A stretch of 64,000 bases of DNA from Cerioporus squamosus (Eukaryota > Basidiomycota > Agaricomycetes > Polyporales > Polyporaceae), in the NCBI GenBank assembly GCA_022592435.1, contig JABYQS010000136.1:40285-104284 (forward strand), given 5' to 3'. Under the pieces are notes generated by a model, which was not told the origin of the DNA, made no database searches, and was given only the letters and a program-made list of their open reading frames with translations. Positions 11,745-24,835 of the stretch are shown one piece after another. Within the stretch, counting starts at the first letter, position 1. Every line of letters starts with the position of its first letter. The position numbers and the translations under genes are program-made.

Positions 11745-12373
11745 GGTCGTGCTCGTAGTACGAGGAGGCACTTTCCACCAAGTGAGTCTCGTCTTATATC
11801 GACGTGGTATGGTGCGCCGCAACTCCAACCGGGTTTAGACTCACTCCTTGGGGTAGCCAAGCGTAGTGCTATTCGATCCAACCCAGGATGGGGCAGCTCT
11901 AGTTGCCCGGCGATCGAAGTATACACTACGTAACCCTTCGAACCTCTGGGGTACCCCTTCGGCGCTAGTATGTTGGTTGGGCCAGCGAGTACACCAAACG
12001 GAATGCCGATGACGATAGTGTCTGTCACTCTCAGCGTATCTCGAAAGGGGCATTTAAGCAGCCGTCACTCAGAACGCCGCATGAAGACCCTGACACATCC
12101 CCAACGATTCCATCTGCCTGAAGACTGGTATGTGCTCCCGCTTCTTAGAGGTACATCCCAACCCCACGGTAGCGTCTTGCACTAACTCTTGCGTATGACA
12201 CCTAGGCGCACCTTCTGGACACATCTTCCCCAAGCTTTCACCGACGTTTGTCGTGTCATGTCGCGTTCGTTGACATTATATAACGGGTAAACCAAGGTCG
12301 TACAAATGTCATTCTACTTCATATTTTTTGCAATCAACCGCAAGCTGCGTCCTTCAGGGCAAGGCCACTGTCA
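11745..12373. other. intergenic
   Basis: This holds the promoter side of reductase copy A and the 3' side of the P450 remnant. TATA-like ATTATATAACG occurs near 12275-12285, but no gene is read from it. Nothing else was recognised. Confidence 0.4.
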
Positions 12374-13738
12374 TCAGCGTAGTTCTACCACAACCGGGAG
12401 ATTCGGCCGCGAAGCGATCAAGTAGTCCTTGAAGTTCCGGTCGTAGTCTGCAGGATCGTAGCCCTCCCGCAACCGGAAGCGGAACCGCTGCACGAGTGCG
12501 CACACGACGATCCGCATCTCCATCAGGGCGAAATTCTTCCCGACGCAGTTCATCGGCCCGTGCGAGAACGGCATGTATGCTTCCTCGTTGTGCACGAAGT
12601 CCGTGGGCTTCGCATCTCCCAGGTACGGAGAGAGAGGGTCCGATGAGTGGGAGGCGAGTAGCCAGCGGTCGGGCCAGAAGTCGTCCGGGAAGGGGGAGAA
12701 GTTGTTCGGGTCGCGGTGGAGCGAGAACGCGTGCACCCAGAAGGCCGTCCCAGGAGGGATGTACCTACATAAGTGCAGAACCAGAACTCGTCAGCACATA
12801 TGTGCTCGGCCTTGGCTCAACGCGAAGACCTACAAGGATCCCACAGTTACCCCGGGACTGTCGGCGGGGACCTTGCGCTGCGAACCACCAAGGCCGGGCG
12901 TGTAGACTCGCAGAGTCTCGTTTCTGCAGAGCAGTGCGTCAGGTTACGTCATCCCTTCGCTGAGTACCGACCAGACGTTGTTCTCGTCGCCGTCTCGCAG
13001 AAGTTCAGATCCTCCACCGAACCCAGACGACAGTGTCATGGTCTGGTCGAGCGGAGAAGAATGATGATGGAGACGTACGTCATGTCGCACATTGCATCGT
13101 ACCTTGGACGTCATAGTCAGCTACCCGCCCGCTTGCAAACCCCAGGAGACTCACGAGAAGTAGTCGAACCAGCGCTCGAGGTCGACCTGTTTGCCCTGGT
13201 GCTCTTCCAGCCTCTGCACCAGCTGCATGGCGCGTCGCCCGACGAGATCCTCATATTCCGCAATGGCTGCGGAGCTGAAACCACGGTTCCAGGCTCGCCG
13301 TCTAGTCAGGTGAGCAGACATGTCCTCCATGCCAATCATAGGGAGATCCTTGTCGGTAAGTAGCCGGCCGGTGACATCTGTAGGGTTCGTGAGGAGGAAA
13401 ACTCTCAGGCAGAGCTGGAGAACGCATACGGGGTCCTTTAGGAAGCCCGCTCGGGCCTATCAGGGCCATGACAGCAGAAGGTTCACGAATCGACAGCTCA
13501 TTCGGACCTACACGCGTACGGATGAGTACCAACTCCCAGATTGAAGCTGTGAAGACTTACCGATCCGTACGACGCTTCCGTATCGTTCGTGCAGATCTCG
13601 ATAGTACACGTGTTGATAACCCGACCGCGAGAGGAACGCCATCCACAGCTTGGACACCCTACAAGCGACAGGACCGGGGTAGCGCGCCGCATGGACGCGT
13701 GCCCCGGGAAGTTCGTCTTCACAGACCTTGAGGACCAC
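12374..13738 (-). pseudogene. cytochrome P450 remnant lacking the I-helix region
   Basis: Recognisable pieces in order: PGPVACRVSKLWMAF and DLHERYGSVVRIG (13738-~13560), RVGPNELSI (~13530), HLTRRRAWNRGFSSAAIAEYE (~13340-13150), GFGGGSELLRDGDENN (~13020), NETLRV with the K-helix ExxR (12923-12851), then PPGTAFWVHAFSLHRD and the heme loop FSHGPMNCVGKNFAL (12764-12374). Between the GGGS block and NETLR, where a P450 needs about 130 residues including the I-helix, only 24 nt remain. They start with a donor (GTAACC) and end with a branch site plus acceptor (CTGAC...CTCTGCAG). The deletion therefore seems to run from inside one intron to inside another. The leftover is too short to splice and reads into TAA. 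The N-terminal membrane anchor is also not visible. Non-functional as a P450. Confidence 0.8.
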
Positions 13739-13825
13739 ACCTTCCGTACGCAGACTACGTCTACGGATATCTCCACTAGACTCATCATATTACATTCCTA
13801 CAGATTACCCTCGCGCTCTCCGATA

Positions 13826-14159
13826 ATGGGGACGGTCAGTCTCTCTGTCCAAGCGCGATTCTATCGACGACTGACTGTGTGGACCTCTAGGCGTCTCAAG
13901 AAAAACTTCACTCCCGAACTCGCCAGAGAGCTCCAGGACCGCTTCCCGCTATTCCGCGACCCGAAAGAGCTCGAGGCGTTCAGGCGCAAGTGGCTATACA
14001 TGTTCGCATATGCCGAGGTGGGCTTCGCGCGCGGGTATACGACCCTTCCATGCTGGACATTCACCAGGCCGGTACGTTACTGGACTGTTCCGATGCGCCC
14101 ATTCAACTGCTCACTGCACGTGTGTGATACAGGAGAATGTTCCTGAAGTATGCGCTTAG
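13826..14159 (+). pseudogene. 3' fragment, possible cyclopropane-synthase-like methyltransferase C-terminus
   Basis: Two exons, 13826-14071 and 14133-14159 (intron GTACGT...GATACAG, phase 0), encode about 90 residues ending TRPENVPEVCA. The segment contains LQDRFPLFRDPKELEAFRRK, WLYMFAYAEVGFARGYTTL and CWTFTRP. To my recollection this resembles the C-terminal tail of fungal class I SAM-dependent methyltransferases of the cyclopropane-fatty-acid-synthase group, but the match is from memory and weak. No SAM-binding domain is present upstream; the sequence before 13826 is the decayed P450 on the other strand. It is either a truncated gene or a short unrelated protein. Its intact splice site suggests recent truncation. 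Confidence 0.4.
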
Positions 14160-14278
14160 ACGAGTGCATCGTCCACAATACAGGGAGGTGCGGGTCTGAT
14201 ATGGAACTTAGTTGGTCTTCGAATGTCGTCGGGATTGTACACATCTGTCATACTCATACATAGCACGCATAACCTTGT

Positions 14279-15715
14279 TTACTTCCATGACTTCTCGACC
14301 TCAAGCAGCGCTTGGATCGTCTCGTCCACCGTCTCGGTCAACCCAATGTACTCGGTCATACCAAGGACCTCACGGGCGCGCGTCGTATCGGTCGTGGACA
14401 GCGGGCCGGGCAGAGGCGGGGCATTCTCCAGCGTAGGCAGGCGTTCCTTCAGCTCAGGATGCTTCTCAGCGATGTACTTCACCGTCTCCGTCCAAAGAGC
14501 CGGTTCTGGCGCTGTGACGAGGAAGCGCTTCTCACGAACATCTGCGCCCGCGGGAAGCTTGGGAAGCTTCAGCGCGAGGAGATGCGCGCGCGCCGCGTCC
14601 CTGACGTGGCAGTAGGACGGGGGTACTTGGGGTGGGAGCGGGCGCCCGGGCTTCCCGGCGATGAGCTGGTAGAGGAGGATGTTCGAGCCGAGGGCTGCCG
14701 GTCCTTGGCCGGGATGGAGGACGTATGCGCCGTACAGGAAGGGCGGATTGACTGGGACGAGCGGTGAGCAGTCATACCAGAGGATTACGAAGCTCGGTAA
14801 GAGGCCACGTACTCGTGGCGAGATCCAGCTCGGGGTGTTCCTCCGCGAACTTCCACGCAGCCTGCTCGGCGAGAATCTTGGTGCCGCAGTAGGTGTACAA
14901 AGGGTTGTGATTGCCATTGATGAGGTCCTCGCGGGTCGTCTGGCCGTAGTCTGCGGCAACGTGTGGTCATAATGTGCATCCTCCAGATCGTGTTGCCAGT
15001 GACTTACTCTTCTCCGTGAATGTGATGCCTGTGAACGCATCTGTATGCGATGCTATACGAATATATATTAGTGGGGCATGCATATAAGCATGGACGAGGA
15101 AGGCATACGGTCCAAGACAGCGGCCCAACTGCTTGTCACAACAACCTTGTGTACTCCCGCATCGAGGGCTTGTCGAAGTACATGGAGCGTGCCTTCGATG
15201 GCACCCTTGAACGTATGATTATTGCGGGACAGACACAGGGTGTGAGTGGCTAAGTGAACGTACCTGCAGTTGCTCCTCAGGAGCTGCCCTGCCGGCTATG
15301 GGCGAGGCGACATGGAGAACAGCATCAACGCCTGTTGCGGGACTATTGAGTATCATCGTCTGTCCTACCGAACAGTGCAGTTCACTAACCTTGGAAAGCG
15401 GAAGAGAAGTCGCTGGTGACGATATCGTCGATCTGAACGGCTTCGAAGTTCGGGTTTGACTTGTAGTGCTCGCGGATAAGGTCTAGCTTCGGGCCGCGGG
15501 CAGTACTGTACCAAGGTGAGGCTTCTTCTCCGGATGTGAGCGGAAACGCGACTTACCCCCGGACACGGTAGCCTGCCTCAAGCAACTGGGTGACGATGTG
15601 GGACGCGATGTAACCGGAGGCCCCCGTAACCTAGTACAGCCGTCGGTCAGTGCTTAGGGGCCTAACAAAACCATATCTGACCCACCAGAATCAACGCAGG
15701 AGGATGGACAGACAT
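14279..15715 (-). CDS. NAD(P)-dependent epimerase/reductase (extended SDR), copy B
   Basis: Eight exons, 342 residues: 15715-15686, 15630-15557, 15505-15390, 15331-15264, 15205-15109, 15040-15008, 14950-14813, 14751-14279. It starts MSVHPPALIL. The Rossmann motif is VTGASGYIASHIV, the Ser motif TSSWAAVLD, and YxxxK is YCGTK; INPPFLYGAYVLHPGQGPAAL follows. Exon lengths 30, 74, 116, 68, 97 and 138 are identical to copy A; the sixth is 12 nt shorter and the last 30 nt shorter. The two are clearly tandem duplicates that later acquired intervening material. It should act as a cytosolic NADPH-dependent carbonyl reductase of unknown substrate. Confidence 0.92.
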
Positions 15716-17936
15716 CGCTGTCAGCCACGCGGGACAAGGGAGGAGCGGGGCAGCAAACGTTAACCTTCCTGCTGCGTCTTTAACAGCGGAGTCGATAACG
15801 TAGCTGCCATAGGAGAGTTCCGCATGCACGTATGGGCGGCGATTCGGGAGAAGATTTGAGGATGTGCGCGCTGTGGTAGGGGAAAAGGTGCTGCCGGCAA
15901 CTGTCACCAGAGCTTGACGTTCTCGCAGGATCTTGCGCGGAACAGTGCTGGGCGCATCGTCGAAGGAAGACTACTTCACTCGCTCACTGCTTCTGCCGCG
16001 GGCGTGCGGCGGCATGTGGAGAGTCTTGATAATATCGACCCTGTCGATTCCCCGGAGTTTTATAGCTACCTTCCTGAGTAGCTGAGCGTGTGTGAACGGA
16101 GACATATGCTCTGCTCAGTCATGACGCCGGGAACGTGGATGATCGTCTTCAGAGGCGGGGTTGGGGTTGACCTTGATAATAACCAACTTGCAGTGGACCC
16201 AAGAGAGATTAAAGATCAACCACCAGACCTTTAGCGGCTGGATTAAAATCGCACAGCATCGACACAGATGCAATTCCTGCGAGATCGCGGGTTCGGATGG
16301 GCGGTTGTCATCTGAAGCGTCAACTTCCTGTGAAAACCGAGTTAGTATAGTAGAACCAAAGGAGTCGAAGTTCCTCCTTACGCATATCAATCATACGACA
16401 CGTTCTGGAATCGTCTGCGTACCAGTCTTCAGTCGTGAGTGTGACTTCGAGGGTGGGCCGTGGCCGAAGCGGCGAGACTCTGAACCTCGCATGACTACCG
16501 TCTTACAACAGTCTGAGGGAGTAAGCACAGGATCTGTGAGTTTGTCTAGGCCATGCAAGATTTGTGAAGATTGCCTTCTCATCGAGCTACACACAGGAAC
16601 GGGTCATCGTCGCCGTCGAAGTAAACCATCGAAGTTCGCACCACTAGACATGCAGTGGCGAGCCCTCGGAGATTTCCGTAGCGCTGAAACCATCCCGGCG
16701 TCAAGCTGCGTCAAGAGCTCTCAGCAACTCCCATCCAACGTCAGAATTCATGGTTATCTGCTTGTCTTATGTTCGGATGATTCTGCTTGCGGCGACTCCC
16801 TGAACGCATGAGTTGGCTCTGTTGGCGTACTCATGTACTGTAATCACCCGCTGCTGGCGATCCCTTACCTCGGGCCACCTCGTGGAGGGGAAAGAACGGC
16901 CTTTTGTGTGGAACCACCTGCACGGCGATCGCAGTACAATTGCCCCTTGTGCGTTACTTGGAACTTCTCAGCGTTGAACATCGCGCTCACAGTTGCCTCT
17001 ATAGGTGTCCTTGCACACAGCGGTTGTTTGAGGCGCAGTACGCGTAGCGCCAACATGAGACCGCAATGTCCAACCTTGACCTTCTGCAACGTCAGCAGCT
17101 CTCAAAGACCGCTTTCCTCTCGCATGATAATTTTCCCAAGTGCACCCGTGGACAGGAGAGTGAGCATGACCAGGTGAGTTTTCGCTCGCAGCATCTACTT
17201 GGCGTCTGGCCCAAGATGCATATTCGTGTTCATGCTAAGACTGCGCGACAACCTAGACGGAGTTCACCGGCTTCAGTCGCTGGAGCGTGTTTTCTCCGAC
17301 TCTTGCTTCTATGAGCCGACCATTCCGCAGAGAAGCACAGATCGCAATTGCCTGGTGAACTCCAGTCAGCAACTGCGAGTAGTCTCCGCTGTCCCATTTG
17401 TGCGAAGCGACGACCGCATTACTAGCTGCCAAGTACGACGCTGGAAACCTCATTTCCGCTCTCGCATTACTGGCTTCTACTTGAAGAAGCAGGCTCTCAC
17501 GCAGTGACTTCCCGCAGCAGCGACTCGTTCAACGTCCGCATCGACGCACAGCTGAATGACTAACACCGTCGAGCGGTGCCATAAGCCAACTGATCAGAAG
17601 CCAGGTGTGGAGCGGGGGCTCTCTTGAAGGTTGCGGCGTAGGCGGACTAAGGCATGGCGCGGGCCAACGTGAGACGCTGGGACTTTCAGGGTAACAGCAC
17701 TGACTACACAAGGACGCCGTGACAGCGTCCGTAGGCTTCGGAGCCTCATATCGCCTTATTCCACTCAAACGCCTTGGATTGGGCAGTAGGTGCTGTCAGC
17801 AGACCTAGCGCAGACTTACGAGAGAAGCGTAGCCTAACGCACTACTCAAAGGGTTAAAAAGGTTTCGCTTCTGCTTGTCAGACTCGTGGTTCTCCCCCCT
17901 TCCTCACCTTTTCTGCTCCACTCCACAACTGCGACC
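15716..17936. other. intergenic, one unexplained open frame
   Basis: About 2.2 kb. A plus-strand open frame at 16161-16811 would encode 216 residues but shows no domain, periodicity or codon pattern that persuades me. The last 100 bp upstream of 17937 are CT-rich (TTCTCCCCCCTTCCTCACC), a usual fungal core-promoter feature. Confidence 0.4.
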
Positions 17937-20640
<2,704 letters not shown>

Positions 20641-22474
20641 GTGTGAATCGGTCGCGGCTCTGATAGGAATTATCTCGCATAGCGCTTGCGTGTATCAGTA
20701 TCGGTAGACTCACTGGAGGGCCAGTTCGTGTTCGGTGTACGAGTACTCAAGGCTTAGACCTAGAATCGTATTTCTTGGTAGAGCACGCAGAGTTCTCGTT
20801 CCCCGCCCTCTCCCATATCAACGCTTACTGAGACTGGGCATTCGGCGATACCCGCAACATGGTTAGTATCTGGGTAGGACCGTAAAATGAGTCAACGGAG
20901 GAGAAAGAATCATCTTCGAAGACGGCGGAACGCTAATAAGTACCGGTACCACTGGCGGAGGGCACGTGTCGCTGTATCTACGCGCCTAATATGCTTCTCT
21001 TCTTCCACCAGGACTACTCAACCCAAAGTCAAGTACCATGTCTCAACTCTTGCGCTCTTGACTGCTGCTGAAACTTGCATAAAGCTGGTTCAGCCGTACT
21101 CTTGACGTTCCCGTCCTCGCCAGAAGGCAACGGGCTCGGATGGGGCAAGGTGACACGCAAACGAGACGCATCCGAGTCCGAGTCGAGGTTAGGACTCGGT
21201 CCTCTCGTGACTATCGAGCCGAAATCTCAGTATGTCCCATGATCATGATAAATACCCAGACTCTCTTACCACTTGCTTGAGTAACAGGAGATCCACTTCG
21301 AAAGGCAGCTGGGCACGGCCCGGGACGCACTGGCACGATTAACCACGCCGAGTCTCCCGCGAGCCGCCAACGCACTAGCGTATGGCCTCGTGCTTGCAAA
21401 TAATTTCGCGAATATCTGTGCCACAACCACAGAGAAAGACATTCTATTATACGACGTCGCTTACTCAAAACATGGTCGGTGTGCTACGAAAGTGAGTACT
21501 GGCTACGTACCTCTGTGATACACCTCAACATGCAGTATCGAATATACGTCGAGTAACGCTCATCATCGACCAGTCAGTCACAGTCAAATACGCCATCATA
21601 TCGCATGCAAGCTTATTCCGTACAAATTCTCCATTACTGCGGCCGACAAACTCTGGAGCTGAGCGCGTGAGTAGCACTCGGTGCGAACTTGGCGTTTCGT
21701 GCCGTTGCCTGGGCGGCAGTTATGGACACCGCCCGCCGTTCTGATCCACTGGTTGCAAACAGAGCAGCGTACGACGTTGGCGCCACCAGTGCCAGAAGTA
21801 GTCCCCGAGGAGCCATTAATCTTCACGAAACTCCGATGTAAGCTCGTGCCTGATGCTATGGTCGCAAGTCGAGGACTTACAGGCGTGTTGGTGGGCACAT
21901 TGACGACCATGATGGTAGGATATTCAAGGGCGATGACGGCAGAAGTGGTTCAGTAACTGCAAGAAACAATAATCAGAACGTGAGTGCAGTCCAGTGCTTG
22001 AACGTTGGAGAGGGTACTAACGGGGCAGTAGATGTGGCGAGTTGGGTGAGGTCGGGATGGCGAACAGGTGGTTGTATTTATGTCTTCCGCTCTCTGAAGC
22101 TCGTCACCCAGTTGTGACACCCTCAGGCTCCCCATAACATGTTTCCTAAGTCCCAAGATCCTAATACACGATCTGAATCCACCATGGGAACGAAATGCGA
22201 CCGACCTCCGATTCCCCGGACATGACCACATTGCCATGAGGGGAAAGGTCGCTCGAAGAGAGATGGATTGAGATGGACTGGGACAATAGGAGACACGCTA
22301 CACGCCAGGGAGAGAAGCTCCGTTATCATGCGCGTCCATCGGCCGTGCTTCGTTCTGGACGCAGCGTAGAAGGAGCGCAATCTGGTAAACATGAGGCCGT
22401 GCGGAGGTTGTGCTCCTTGGGACAACAAGGGAGTGACGATTGTCTGGACCATCATTGCGTAGCTACGTCGATTG
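20641..22474. other. intergenic with a doubtful small Cys-rich ORF
   Basis: No confident gene. A minus-strand frame at 21596-21910 (104 residues) contains C-x2-C-x11-H-x-C (CSVCNQWIRTAGGVHNC), which could be a small zinc-binding module or chance. Nothing else was recognised. Confidence 0.3.
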
Positions 22475-23811
22475 CTACAGGCTACGAGTATGCTCAGAGA
22501 ATACAGTATCCATCCATGCTGACATCCTATCGCACCCCGGGTCAAGCTCGTCATCCGACAGCCACTCCTCAATTTGCTGGAGTAACTTTCCGTCTATAAG
22601 GACGCGCCAGTACTCCTCGTTGAGTTCCTTGACCGTCTGTTGCATAGAAACGTGAGCAGATCCGAGTGCACACTGCACGCAGGTTCGCTGTCATGCTCAC
22701 CTCAGTGTACACCGTATGCAACTTGGACGCGTCTTCTCCAGTGGCCACCCACAACATGCTCAGAACCTTGTCTGTATTGAACTGCGGGTCGTTTACGCCG
22801 TCGTAGCGGACAAAAAAGGGAGGCTTCGCGGCTAGCACAATCGGGATTGTGGTGTGGAACTCCCAATCGATGATGCCGCTGACATGATTCTCGTCCACGA
22901 GAATATTGGTTCCGTTGAGATCGTTGTGGCGGAGGACGCAGCGCCGATATAGGGGAGACGACAGACGTGCGAGTATATGAGGCAATGCCTCGGCGAGGCG
23001 GGTGAGTGCAGCGTCCGCACGGGTGCGATCGGCGTCGTCACTGCCTATCTGGGGAGACGCACGCCGAGCTTCGATGCGGGCGTACATGTACTCGTCCAGA
23101 GTGTCGAAAACTCTCCCAGAACCACCGGGAGGCGCGATGACGGAAACATCGTCGCCTTGGATCAGGGTGACCCCGATCTGTGCCGGGACCGCCAGTTCGC
23201 TGAGCTGCACCATTATCTTCGCAGTGTCTCGGACGATGGACACCTGCACGCGGCACGAGGAACGCGTCAGTATGCGTCACATTCTGCCGGATCTTGTGGC
23301 TGCGATGCTCACCTTGTCGTCGTACGAGAGACGTCCGAAGACGTTAGTGAGGCAGTTTCCGGGCAGCTTCTCCATCACGGCGAAAGTGTGAAGCTCGGTC
23401 GTCGACCGGCGCACTACGCAGCGGAGTCGAGGAACAGGGATGGGACTCCGTCGGCTGAGCCATGCGAGTAAAGCAACCTCGCTCTCGAATCTCTCGACAC
23501 CTTGCAAGGGAACACGGACAATCTCGCGCCGACCGTCCTCCAACTCGACCTCAAGTACCTGTCAGTGATTCCTCGTGTGAGCCTCACCAACGACGCAGCT
23601 TGAATTCGAACAGCCTCACCAAGTTCCTTGGGCCGGGAGCCCGCACCTCGGTGCTCACGATCTTGGAAGAAAGTGCGACCTCGATTCTGTCGAGCAGCGC
23701 ACGTCGGGTGTCGTCTATTTCTTCGCCCAGGCTCCAGTGCTCCTCGGAATACGGGAACTCGTCCAGCACCTGAAGCTGTCCGTGGCCATCCCAAAACGTT
23801 GCTAAGGCCAT
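22475..23811 (-). CDS. APH-fold phosphotransferase/kinase-like protein
   Basis: Four exons, 380 residues: 23811-23620, 23558-23313, 23243-22701, 22636-22475, all joined in phase 0. The catalytic loop HNDLNGTNILV and the following IIDWEF (Mg-binding Asp) are the hallmark of the aminoglycoside-phosphotransferase/choline-kinase fold. Upstream, VELEDGRREIVRVPL is the nucleotide-binding beta sheet. Such fungal proteins form large families; most have no known substrate, and antibiotic resistance should not be inferred. The start MALATFWDGHGQ is preferred; an in-frame ATG at 24036 would add 75 residues of low family resemblance. For the exon 1 donor, GTGAGG after AAC TTG is the only one giving the right phase into VLEVELEDG. 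Confidence 0.87.
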
Positions 23812-24835
23812 CTGGAGACGGTGCAGCGGGAGTAGGGGGTTCGGGGGGCGACGGAGTACGTTGGTTGACAAGGGAAACCACGAGTCAGAGAACGACTCGG
23901 AGCCGGGAGTGTCGAGCAGGTATCGCCGGTTGACACGGACCAAGGAGTGAGGATTTGAATTTTGGCCAAAGGTCCCGGGCGTCGGGACAGCATGTGTGTG
24001 ATCGGCGGAGACGAAGGAAGATGGGCAGAAGTCCACTTACGCCCCTTGCATGCGGACCGTGTGGACAGACCTGCGTTCTCCAGACCAAGTTGCTCGTGTC
24101 CTTCCCGGGCCCCGGAATCGCAAGTTACTCCACCGGTCAAGAAGACGGCTGCAGCCTGCAGGAGGTGCGGCGAGGCCCTTGCTTTGTCTCTAGAAAGATG
24201 TGGATTGCCGATATCACTGATGCAAACCTTCTAGCGTACTCGGATTCTTGATCTGTCTGTTCAAAGGTGTCAGACATTCAGACAAGTATAGGAAGAGCGG
24301 AATGTGGGTAGGATTAGGTGGGGACGACATTCTGGCACTCTAGTACAGCAGATGATGACCGCATTCTATATACTTATCCTCATCATAATCGTCAGGCAGG
24401 GAGCCGGAGGCGAGCTACTACGCTGACTCGCTGGACACGAGCGCGCCCACAAGTGCAAACAGGACGACAACTGACCTTGATCCTGGTCCTTGTTCTCAAC
24501 ACCTAGCTAGAACACGCTAGGTTGTCCAATGAGCTACGGCGAAGCGATATCGATGGAGACTTTCCAATCTCACCTTGGATGACGGTACGATCAACGCATA
24601 TCAAATAATCCACTGGTCGATGTTAGTAAAAAATTATCACAACTCACCTGCCTTGTATCCTGCGCCTCACACATCTTGCGTCCCTCCCTCAGCACACACA
24701 GAGCGAATATCCAGAATGAATTCCGATAGTCAAAACGACAGCTACACGATACACAATGCCTGCAAACCAAAGGGCAGTCAGCACCCCACCCAAGCCCACA
24801 AAGAACAAGACTCACAGTAACACAGGAGCCAAGAA
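23812..24835. other. intergenic
   Basis: This is the 5' side of the APH gene (or an N-terminal extension up to 24036) and the 3' side of the ADIP gene. Nothing else was recognised. Confidence 0.4.

Noticed and set aside
16161..16811. 216-codon plus-strand open frame
   Set aside because: No recognisable domain, compositional bias or splice context; it looks like a chance frame.
22475..23811. Antibiotic-resistance gene
   Set aside because: The APH fold is shared by many fungal kinases of unknown substrate; nothing here points to aminoglycoside use.
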